Below, piece by piece: positions 1 to 8,617 of a DNA stretch of 33,811 nucleotides (the first letter of the stretch is position 1; the number at the start of each line of letters is the position of its first letter). The notes under the pieces are model-generated. The model worked only from the letters and a program-made list of their open reading frames with translations. It was not told the origin of the DNA and did no database searches. The stretch covers positions 1 through 33,811 of the forward strand of contig JALLBK010000162.1 of the NCBI GenBank assembly GCA_036940085.1, given 5' to 3'. Source of the stretch: Discostella pseudostelligera (lineage: Eukaryota; Bacillariophyta; Thalassiosirophyceae; Thalassiosirales; Thalassiosiraceae). Position numbers and translations under genes: made by a program.

Positions 1-419
1 ATGAATTAATTGATCTTTTACCCCTTTTACAGAGCGCGCTGACGATATTTAAACGGAATGTCGTGTCTCATGAGCGAGGTGCTCTCTTCTTCACCTTTAC
101 CTCCATTCTCCTTTTGTTCTGGGCCCTTTGTTCTGTGGCAGCAGACCGACGCTGACGACGACGACAACACATCGTGCTCTCTGTGTGGAAGACTGCCAAA
201 AATGGCGGGAAGCTTTCATTTCTCGGCCCAACAAGTTTCATGAAAGTGAGGTCATTCAATTCAGCGATGAAACGCTTACTGGAATCGTCTAAAAGATCAC
301 TCAAAGGTTTTGCAGGATCTTAAAAGATCTCTTGAAGCTTCAAGCATTATTATTTTATGTCCTCGGAACAGGCAACATCAGGCAACATCCAACAACCAAC
401 AACACTATCTAGATATGGT
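1..419. other. Left flank without a supported gene
   Basis: I see no convincing gene here. The open frames are short and have no recognisable domain. An E2F-like TGGCGGGAAG core lies at 203-212. The stretch ends where the terminal repeat of the DIRS element begins, so 1-419 is the host flank at the insertion site. Confidence 0.5.
201..212 (+). promoter_or_regulatory. E2F-like motif
   Basis: The sequence AATGGCGGGAAG matches the core of E2F/DP binding sites (TTSSCGC-type, GGCGGGAA). The same core occurs twice at 20843-20880. No supported gene start lies next to this copy, so its role is unknown. Confidence 0.25.
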
Positions 420-448
420 TCAAGTGCTAGCACTGGACCTCGGTTCTT
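420..448 (-). repeat. B2 outer terminal repeat of the DIRS element
   Basis: These 29 bases, starting TCAAGTGCTAGCACTGG on the plus strand, recur exactly at 586-614. This copy is the 3' outer end of the element. Base 448 is shared with the adjoining A2 repeat, so the border is uncertain by one to three bases. Confidence 0.85.
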
Positions 449-585
449 CGATTACTCTATGCTACTACGGTCAACTCTGCATCAGCCTAGCATGGGTGCC
501 GCTGCCGCTTTCCAACATAGAATGGTTGGGGCAGTGGCTGCGGGCGCCATGGCCTGTGCTCGTGTGCGCCTGTCCATCACCCCAA
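448..585 (-). repeat. A2 internal repeat of the DIRS element
   Basis: This 138-base repeat matches 7644-7781 in direct orientation. I found two differences: GCAGTGGC against GCAGCGGC, and GTGTGCGCC against GTGTGTGCC. Its sandwich position between two B copies defines the split direct repeat structure. Confidence 0.9.
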
Positions 586-614
586 TCAAGTGCTAGCACT
601 GGACCTCGGTTCTT
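586..614 (-). repeat. B1 internal repeat of the DIRS element
   Basis: This is an exact copy of 420-448. It directly abuts A2, and the junction CACCCCAA/TCAAGTG (plus strand) is the sequence formed if the outer ends at 7781 and 420 are joined. Confidence 0.85.
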
Positions 615-1133
615 GCTTGGCTCACACCTGCTAGGCTGGATACGACTAAAAGTGAGACTCTAAGATATGCCACATGGAAGGGTGAGTGATGCCAACTAAC
701 TCGCAGGGTTTAGACCTCAATAGGGCAAAACCCCAGCTCCCGTTGCTACCCATAGCTGCTTGCCCACTTGGTCCTGTTTAAGGGCCATGGTCTTGGGGCA
801 ACCGGGGAGTTGGTGATCTTACCCCACTTGACGCTGGGTGAAAAGAAGCGCCGGCGATTGGACACTGTATCAGGTGGGCAATCGGCGGTGCCTGCATATC
901 CAACTGCTTGTGGCTGTTTGGTGTTCATGATGTGTGCGCGGAAAGGAGAGGTGAACTTGATGTCTGTGGGACTTGAAGATGAAAAAAAAGGGTTGTGTTG
1001 TGTTGATTTGGATGTATCGTTGAGCTAATAGTGTTGCGATTGTATTGTCATTGATTGTTCGAAAGCATTGTCATGGGTGGTGTTGTTACATTGTTCGAAA
1101 GCATTGTCATTCATCAGTGTAAATTCAAATGTG
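615..1133 (-). other. 3' non-coding part of the DIRS element
   Basis: This stretch lies between the recombinase stop and the B1 repeat. It contains a near-duplicate of GTTCGAAAGCATTGTCAT at about 1058 and 1093. No protein domain is visible in any frame. Confidence 0.5.
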
Positions 1134-2287
1134 CTACGCTGCTAGTGCAAAGGATCCGTAAGGAGTACTTAAGACTGCGGTGGTGACATCGTGATACACA
1201 CCACCTGAAATGTTGACAAATCCAAATTTTCTTTTCATGTTTGTAGACATGCCCTCTGAAAAGCAGGCGAGCTCCTCCCTGATGTATTCTTTAAAGGTGG
1301 CACTTCGCCAGCGCCCCATTTTTTGGATTTCCCGGTCGGAATAGCCTGATAGAGAGAGGGCATTAGCTCCGCCGCTTCTGAGGGAGTGTGTGTCAATTTG
1401 TTCGAGAGGTATTCCTTTGAGTGTAGGGTATTGGAGGATGTCGGCGGCGACTTTTAGGCTTGCCCGGATATCCTTGTCCATAATATCATATCGTTCGTTG
1501 TGAATGTAGAATGCTGAGAGTGGGGCGGTATGGTCTTTGGTGTGCCGTCGGATGTGTGTGATTCGCCGTCCGAGCGCCCGTACGGGGCACTTGTGGTGTT
1601 CGCCGTTGACTTCCTGATGGATGCACACTCCCTTCCAACCATTCTTTTGATTATCCAGTTTGAGTGTGGCACTGTGAGCTGTGAGGATGTCGGCTGTTGG
1701 GGTCATTCTGCTGAGTTGACGGAGGTTGCCATGCTCATCTTTTCTTAAGAAGGTGATGTCCTCCACCTTGAATTGGATAGTTTGTTTCGTTTCATTTCGT
1801 TTCTCGAGCTTTTCATTGTGTATTCGCCCACTCGCAAGAGGTAGTAGAAGGCGATTAGAATGAGGTCTCCCATTGTTCGTTCCGCCTCCATTGCCGAGGG
1901 GTGACTCGCCTGCATTGCTATGTATTCGGGTATGTCCACTTCGATTGGGAGTTTCTTTTGTGTTGGCGGGTCTTCTTTGCGCCAACTGTCAAGCATTTGA
2001 GAGAGTCGGGGTATCAGTTTGTCGGAGCCATGTATCTTCGTTGGATTTACCCCTGTGGCCAGAGCGATCATCTGACCAATGGCCATGATAGTGCTATTGA
2101 CTGCTGGAGCTGTGATTTGGCGGCTGCGGCCGTAGGTTCCTCTGCGCACTCGGGCTGCAAATCCAGAGAGTGCTCGTGCTGTTGTTGTGAAGGTTGTTTC
2201 CTGTAAGTGAGGGTCCACTCCCATAGGTTGGACATAGGCGCACCAGTGTGTCCAATATTTTTTCCGATCTTTGGTAGTCGCCGCCAT
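1134..2287 (-). pseudogene. Tyrosine recombinase of the DIRS element, frameshifted
   Basis: This protein would splice the element's circular DNA into the host chromosome. The N-terminal piece (start 2287) has the core-binding region and ends with YLLRVGEYT, whose Arg fits the first catalytic Arg of tyrosine recombinases. The C-terminal piece, in another frame, has THSLRSGGA (His and second Arg) and MGRWRSATFKEYI (Trp in the second His position, Tyr nucleophile). The two frames cross at about 1780-1830, inside an AACGAAATGAAACG tract, so a one-base indel separates the first Arg from the other catalytic residues. The gene begins 38 bases after the RNase H stop. Family identity is firm. That it is inactive is inferred from the frame break. 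Confidence 0.85.
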
Positions 2288-2324
2288 TCGTCCATTGAGA
2301 CATCCTTCGTCCGCAAGATGGAAA

Positions 2325-4527
2325 TCACTCTTGTACTGATCGCGGAGGATATCTGGAATATGTTCCAGGATGCCTGCGAAGGTAACGGAAATATGGAGTT
2401 AAACACATAGTGAGTAAGTGAGAGTCCGTCGGGCAGTGCCACTTGGGAATGGAGCTGAATGATCTGGAGGGTATATCCGTCATTGCATTTTGTACACCGG
2501 CGATGTGTAGAGGTATCAGTGGTGAAGCGTTCTGTGTCTTTAGTCTGAGAGCAAGTGCGTGGATGAGTTGCATAGCTACGTCGGAGTGTCGTGAGGCCAA
2601 GTGTTCGACCCAATGCACGGTTGGTGAGTTATCGCTAAACAGTGCAACATGAACCCCAGTCAGTGATGGGCAAACGGCCTCCATTACCAGCCACAAAAGC
2701 AGAAGGCCGGCCATCTCTAAGTCTGAATTTGTAATAGTGCCGGTTGGGTTTGCTTTTGATACCACATTTTGTTTGATATCGTCCGGCCACTGCAGGCGGA
2801 AGACTGTTGGTGGAACTGCTTTGTTCTCGCCAATGATTATCCCACCTACTCCTTGCTTCGATGCGTCTTTGATGCCGACATAGTCTGGCCATGCAGTTAA
2901 TAGCATATTGCATTTTGTTGGCGTTGATATGGACTCATGTAGGAAAGTTCTGCATTCTTTAAGGGCGTTTAGGACTCGTTTGTTGTGGTGGAGGAACACA
3001 AACTTCGGCTGTTTGGCAAGTATTTTGTAGAACGGTGACAATAGACCTTTACCCATGGGTATAGTTGTGAAGGCATGCCGGATTTTATACAAGATGGAGC
3101 AAAACTCGTTGAACAGGATGCCATAATTAGCGTTTCTGCTCTACCGAATCCAACCATGTAGGATTGTAAGGATGGCATCGCGTTTAGCTTCCTCGAGCCA
3201 CACAGTTTTGTTGTCGCCATCAAAGGTGAGGCCCAGTATATCTTTTTCCAGAGCCCACGAGCCTTCACTCTTTTCCAGCTTCTTGAACGAGATAGGATCC
3301 TCTTTGTCATTCTCGTCCGGTGGGAAAACATCATGAATTCCAAACATAACCACATTCGACAAGTGATTCAGCTGTCGTCGTTCGGTGGCAATGGCCGCTG
3401 CAATGTAATCGTCCATGTAGACTTCCACTAAGTACTTGTACTTGAATTCCGATGGTGCTGCCGATTCCGGAAGGGCCATGAAATCGTCCGACGTGTTTGT
3501 AAGTGGTAGGAACTTATGATCTGGTAGTGAATCCATTGGTGTTTCAGCATATTGTGCCGCCACGTCCCGTGCCGTTTCGGAGGCCGTGCAGAAATATGGT
3601 GGTGATTCTACCCAACCCATTTGAAGTGAGGTTGGTACGACTAGTTCGATTGGTGCTGCTGGGTCGATCTTCGGGAGGATGTAACAAAAATTCCATTCCT
3701 CTCCTGTGCGGCAGTCGAGGCGCCAAAAGCCATCCTTGATGTCCCATTTCGCCAAAAAGATTTTTGCATCTGGATCAGCTGTCGTGAAAGTGTGGATGAT
3801 TCTGCTGAGTGAATGCCCGATTTGGTCAATTGCCTGTCACGGGGCCATTTTGAGTGTCGCTGCATTAACTGACTTCTGTTCTGTTTCCGTACTCAGTTTC
3901 ACCGGGAAGGAGAGATCTAGGATCACTTGGTATGGTCGTGATTTGTGTGGTACCATCGCGATAGGGGAGATTTTGAGCTCGGGTGGTGGGTTGTCCTTTA
4001 TGTCATCCCACTTGACTACTCGTGCTTGGTTGGCCTTAATCTTCTCCTTGACTTCTTCTTGTAGTTGGATGATTGCAGCCGGTTCTAGTGCTGAGATGTG
4101 GGGGCCTCTGTCGATAGCTGCTTGCATTGTGTGGCAGCTCCAAGGCTGCCCCGTGTTTGTTGGGCAACCGTGGGTTGCATATTCCAGTAATGTCTCTGCC
4201 GCAGGGTGATACGTGGCCAAGTTTGCAGGGCACATCTGATTGAGGTATTCGTCCGGGCGTTGTACTGCAGGAGGGAGAGAGAACAGGCCTTTGTATGTAG
4301 ACCACCAATCTGGTTTTGGTGTTTGTCCAATCTGCTTTAGTTTATGACGTGTTTTATTCTCTCTCCGTAGGTGACATGTAGTCTCTCCTGTTACCCGTGA
4401 ACCATTGTTCAAATAGGAGCTTCCAACCCACCATGCGCTTCGTAGGATATATCCCCCGGCGTGTCTATGATCAGGTATGCAGTGTGTGTAAGATGTGCTG
4501 AGGCCGAGGCCCGTGAGTGTGAGGGGT
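2325..4527 (-). pseudogene. Reverse transcriptase / RNase H of the DIRS element, two nonsense codons
   Basis: One frame runs through the region except for TGA at 3837-3839 and TAG at 3141-3143. The part before the TGA carries the RT fingers motif (ISPIAMVPHKSRPYQVILDL). The middle has AKWDIKDGFWRLD with the first catalytic Asp, TSLQMGWVESPPYF, and YMDDY at about 3408-3425. The part after the TAG is RNase H, with candidate acidic residues in GIKDASKQGVGG, SDLEMAG, LFSDNSPTVHW and MTDIPSR. The protein copies element RNA to DNA and removes the RNA. The start is uncertain: the first readable codon is TTG at 4412, and the frame is open upstream to a TGA near 4528. Both nonsense codons could come from C-to-T changes. 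Otherwise the frame is intact, which suggests recent inactivation. Confidence 0.9.
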
Positions 4528-4784
4528 CAATGGCGTGAGACTGCAGTCGTTCTGGCATCCATTCCCAAGTGTGTGTTGTGGCAAGTCGGGAAATTAAACG
4601 ATGCAATGCTTGAAGGGCAAAGATTTTACTTACCTTCCCCATTATCCAGAAGCGGCGTGTTTACTGCTGCTGTCCATTTCGCGAAGTCTTTCGTAGTGTT
4701 TGTAGTGGTGCGTTGATGATGTGAGTTTGTCAACAAAATTGGCCCTTGTGTGAATCGATCGAGAGCCCCATTATTTGGTATGTG

Positions 4785-7261
4785 TCATTCCCTATCTTTC
4801 CTTGCTGCTGCATGAGCTGCTGCTGCCGCTGGTTGGTTGAACGCTTGTACGGGGCCCTCCAATTTCTGGCATAAGTTTCTGACAAAGTCCTCTGTGAGGG
4901 TGGTGGCGGGGGCATGACCAGCTTGGAAAGTGCAAAACTTGCTCGTGCATTGTCCCAGGACATAGTTGTAGCATAGGGTATTCTTCCCCTCCTTTACGTA
5001 TGCTGGTAGTTTTGGTAGTTCATCGATTGTCATGCCCGAGTGGTCCAAGATTTGGCGGAGCATAACAAAAGCATTCTTCATGAGGTGGCCCTTCATGAGC
5101 GCCTTGATCTGTGGGTTGATGTCGGTCTCCCGGACTCCGGTAATCTTGTGTTGGCAGTGTGGCCTCGTGTTTGTGGATGGTAGGCCTGATACTACGGAAG
5201 GGGTGCGGTTGATGGTGGTTTGGATTTGCAGTTGTGATGGTGACGTTGGATTGGGTATGGTGGCTTGCTGTGGTTGGGGTGTATTTGTCACCGTCGTGGC
5301 ATCCAATTTCTGCTTCGTAGTGTTTTTGCCCCAGTGCCATTCCGCAGGGAATGAAGGCCGGAGCACTGGGGTTTGGAAATGTGCGCTCGAGGCGATGTCA
5401 TCCAGCATTGACTTTGGAAATTTGATCTCCTCGCCATCCTCTACCACCATGAAGTGTCATTTGGTGAGGATTTTGGAGAAGTGCGGCCATCCTCGATGAT
5501 AGCCCATGTCATTTGTCTGCATAGAAGGGGGGTAAAGTATCGGCGCTTCGCATAAACTGCATCATCGTCCAATCCCGTCAACAATGAGTAGCATTTCCGA
5601 TAATAATCGCATTTTGGGCCAAATAAACTCCATAGGTGGCACAGAAAGTGCCGAGTGTGATCTTGAATTCGTGGTAGTCTTCCACCGGGGTTATGGTTCC
5701 TTTCACTGGGGGTACTGCAATGAGCTCTGACAGTGTACGCGTTCCCTCGGTCAGCCATTCATGTAGTTCTCGATCGCGTAAGGCTTCCACCTCCTCTCCT
5801 TCGGGTGGGCGGCAGGCTAAGATTGTAAGGCCTTTATGCAGTGAGCTGAAGTAGGCCGCTCCGGTGCATCCAGGGGGGTTGAACTTCATTGACACAATAG
5901 CAGTTATCACCTTGTCACTGAATTCCATGTTGCGGATAATGTTGACGTTTTGCTTCTGTGCCCACTCTCTCATGTGGGTGCCGAGTTCGAGGCGATGTGC
6001 ATCCTGATTCTTGGTCTCCTGGAAGGCTGCCCAAATAGGTTGGAGGTCCTCCACCCCTTCGGCGTGCGAGAAGCCTTGCAACATTAATACTTGTTGTTTG
6101 TTGTATTTCTTGCCTTTGTTCATAGGTTGCTTTTCGTCGTCCTCCTTCTCGCGTTTTCCGGTCGGTGGCTGGCGCAGTCCTTCGATAATTCTGTTTGGCC
6201 ATCATGATCCAGTCCTCCTGTGGTCTTGTGGTCGGGGGTGGTGGGTTCGGTTGGGGAGGCGGGCCTGTGGTCGCTTGTGGGAGGTCGCCTAGCATCGTGT
6301 TGAGGCGCCGGTGCATCCATTGATGAAAGGAGGCACTGTTGGGGATAGCTGCATCGATTGCATATGAAAGCCAGCTGACATTTCCTTTCTCTGCATGTGA
6401 GGCCCCCACACACCAGTCCAACATGAGTTTGCAGTCATCCATTGAGATTCCTACCGCCGTTGTCATGATATATTTTGTTTCTCCTTGGTGTAATTCCCAC
6501 GGGGTGTGTGGGCGCAACGCACAGTAAGCGACAAATAGCGTAGTGAGGAGTAGAAGTTTTGGGAGGGCGGTGGTTGCGGCATTCTTAGCCGGGGTTGGGG
6601 GTACCCAAAGTGATTTCTGATTTGTGGGAGACGTGTATCAGTGCTTGAGGGTGAGGGAGTCAAGTGTAAAGGCTTTCATGACCCAATTCCATGGGGTTTG
6701 TGGTGATAGGATAACCAGGGTTGGCGTCGGCTGGAGGCTGGTTCTATCCCCAACGAACGCAATATCCTTTCCATTTAGGTCGTCATCCCATTTGTGTGTG
6801 AAGTAGGTGGTTGGGGAATGTAGGAGTTGGATGTAGGAGTTCCAAATGTTGGAGCACCTCACTACAGAAGCGTTTGATGAGTGCTGCATCATTGTGAATG
6901 CTTCGTTGCCAGACGACATCGTCTGCAAATAATTCATCCCGGCCGTGTCCATGTACAATAGTGGCTGCTGCCAACGCGAGGCCCGAGTAATGCTTTTTCT
7001 TTGGTTGGGGCGCACGGGGGGTGGTTGTGGGTGGCATTTTAGTGTTTGCAGTCTTGCGTCGGGGAGTGGCTGCCATGTCTTGCTCGTTATCCTCCCTTTC
7101 CCCATTGGTTGAATTAATTTCGTCCGAGTTGTCGTCGCTGCTTGATATTTCCATGTCCTCAGTATTGGGTTGGAGCGGGGCTTGTTTAGGGCGGTGGCGC
7201 GTGTAATGGGGGTGCTTGTATCCGACCCCGACGTCCCCGTCCTCCTCTTCGTCCAGGTCAT
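4785..7261 (-). pseudogene. Gag-like nucleic-acid-binding protein of the DIRS element, multiply frameshifted
   Basis: Protein-like segments follow each other in changing frames. 7154 to about 6790 is acidic, then PKKK, then a helix-rich part. 6517 to about 6130 is a conserved-looking core with KYIMTTAVGISMDDCKLMLD and a Pro-rich linker. 6123 to about 5640 contains FHEFK-like EDYHEFKITLGTFCA. About 5640-5460 has FTPLLCRQMTWAIIEDGR. 5450-4785 ends in a CCCH finger, CYNYVLGQCTSKFCTFQAGH (C-X7-C-X4-C-X4-H). I count at least three frame changes plus a stop at 6638. The position before RT and the terminal zinc finger fit a Gag-like particle protein. There is no protease motif. Identity rests on position and the finger. 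Confidence 0.65.
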
Positions 7262-7395
7262 CCAGCCCCTACCATTTCACTTTCTTCTCATCCTCCTCAC
7301 TGTCCTCGTCGCCCGAGCGCTTGGGTGCAAGGAGATTATCTGTTGCTCGCTTCTGTCATTTGGCGCGTACGCTGGCGAGGCCCGCGAGGAAATCC

Positions 7396-7644
7396 TTACT
7401 CATCGTCACTCTCCGTGTCGTTGTTGTTGCTGTCCGTTATTTGTAAGATTGGCACGGAATACCACCGTCCTCGATATTTAATGAGGCGGTAGATGCACCG
7501 GTAGTTGACGCCCCCGTAGTTGAAGTAATGAACCCTGTCCGGAAGGATCTGCAGGATTGGATTGAGGCACGGGGAGCGACGAACAGGGTGGAGAATAGTT
7601 GTTTCTTCTGTTGTTGTCTGGTTTGCCATGTTGCTGTGGCTCAT
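7396..7644 (-). CDS. Short first open frame of the DIRS element
   Basis: This 82-residue frame starts at the border of the A1 repeat (ATG at 7644) and ends in an acidic tail, DTESDDE. The middle has an aromatic-rich part, VHYFNYGGVNYRCIYRLIKY. It is probably the N-terminus of the Gag-like protein, cut off by a stop, or a separate small leader protein. I do not recognise a domain. Confidence 0.4.
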   Translation of the reverse strand: MSHSNMANQTTTEETTILHPVRRSPCLNPILQILPDRVHYFNYGGVNYRCIYRLIKYRGRWYSVPILQITDSNNNDTESDDE

Positions 7645-7781
7645 CGATTACTCTATGCTACTACGGTCAACTCTGCATCAGCCTAGCATGGGTGCCGCTG
7701 CCGCTTTCCAACATAGAATGGTTGGGGCAGCGGCTGCGGGCGCCATGGCCTGTGCTCGTGTGTGCCTGTCCATCACCCCAA
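7644..7781 (-). repeat. A1 outer terminal repeat of the DIRS element
   Basis: This is the direct copy of 448-585 (about 136 of 138 bases the same). On the minus strand it is the 5' end of the element and probably holds the promoter, because the first ATG lies at its inner edge. Host sequence starts at 7782. Confidence 0.9.
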
Positions 7782-7867
7782 ACACCTTCAAGTATGGTAG
7801 CATCACATCTCACATTGAGATGGGTGACACCAAAGCAATCAATACTCACCCCAAAGCCAAAGCAATC

Positions 7868-8611
7868 ATGCTGCCTCTTGCTTTGTTATCGAACATTTCC
7901 CTAACTTGGGCATTGGTTTCCAGTCGACGAGGAGCTTTGACGCAAACAAAATTCTTCAGGCGACCGCTGTCAAGCTCGTCAGCCAAATTATTTATGCCGC
8001 AATCGTCATCCTACCCAATGACATTGAAACGACACACTCTTTATTATTTGTCTCCATCATCATCAAATAATCCTCATCGGGGAAAATATCCAGCTCTATC
8101 CACAGCTGCAACTTCATCGACATCATTGTCTTCTACCCAACTGCTTGCTGCTGCGGCGGCATCGGACACAATGAAATCTATCATCGCCACAGCCATCCTC
8201 ATTTTACTAGACATACAATTCTGATCTTTCTTTCGACGTTATTCCATTTCCTTCCCATCAAGTCTGGCAGGATGCGGGGCATTCTTTGCCACAATGATTG
8301 GTTTCTCTGCTGTGAATGAACAGGTTGGGGAGGGGATGTATCAAAATAAATCATGGTGCTACATTATTGGCAAAATGGCTGCCGGTATTCTTTGTCCCAT
8401 TGTTGATCACATTGCCTTGGCAAGTGGGTTGGGAAGTGTGAGTGAGGTACGTTGTCTGTCTAACTCTCTTGAACGTATAGTTTCACTTCTGTCTATGTAA
8501 TCTTCACATAGATCGATTTGGCCCTTGTTTATACGACCTCTACCTCCACCTCCTCCTCCGTTGTTATTGCCACCCCGAGAAAGAGGAAAATACACATCTT
8601 CCATAGCTAGT
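7868..8611 (+). pseudogene. LrgA/LrgB (PLGG1)-like plastid glycolate/glycerate translocator fragment
   Basis: From ATG 7868 one frame runs to 8446, interrupted only by TGA at 8222-8224. The N-terminus has a hydrophobic start (MLPLALLSNISLTWALV) and then a basic Ser-rich stretch, as in algal plastid presequences. KSIIATAILILLDI, SISFPSSLAGCGAFFATM and ALASGLGSVSE fit my recollection of the LrgA-type part of PLGG1 transporters, which export photorespiratory glycolate from the plastid. A plausible intron follows (8447-8511, GTACGT...CATAG). The joined frame stops at about 8611, long before a full transporter. Membrane segments after SVSE and the whole LrgB half are missing. It begins 87 bases after the DIRS element. 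Alternatively it is an unrelated membrane protein. The breaks are certain, the family less so. Confidence 0.5.
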
Positions 8612-8617
8612 GATACC

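Larger units (their letters stand above)
420..7781 (-). mobile_element. DIRS-type (PAT-like) tyrosine-recombinase retrotransposon, decayed
   Basis: This is a complete but degenerate element of about 7.36 kb, read on the minus strand. In that direction it shows A1 repeat (7781-7644), Gag-like region, reverse transcriptase with RNase H, tyrosine recombinase, a 3' non-coding stretch, then B1 (614-586), A2 (585-448) and B2 (448-420). This A1...B1-A2-B2 arrangement is the split direct repeat layout known from PAT and Ngaro elements, which integrate with a recombinase instead of a DDE integrase. The internal B1/A2 junction equals what forms when the two outer ends are joined, as expected for a circular intermediate. 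I see no integrase, protease or Dam-methylase domain and no target-site duplication. Every coding region carries stops or frameshifts, so this copy is not autonomous. Assignment to DIRS-like elements is strong. The subfamily rests on the repeat layout only. Confidence 0.9.

Noticed and set aside
2207..2410. Plus-strand open frames across the DIRS element
   Set aside because: They are antisense to clear RT, RNase H and recombinase motifs and contain no domain.
3141..3839. Reassigned stop codon (genetic code change) as explanation for TGA and TAG in frame
   Set aside because: TGA, TAG and TAA interruptions all occur only in decayed genes, while the intact genes on the right use TGA, TAG and TAA as normal stops.
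420..7781. LTR retrotransposon or retrovirus-like element
   Set aside because: There is no integrase or protease, the repeats are of the split direct type, and a tyrosine recombinase is present.
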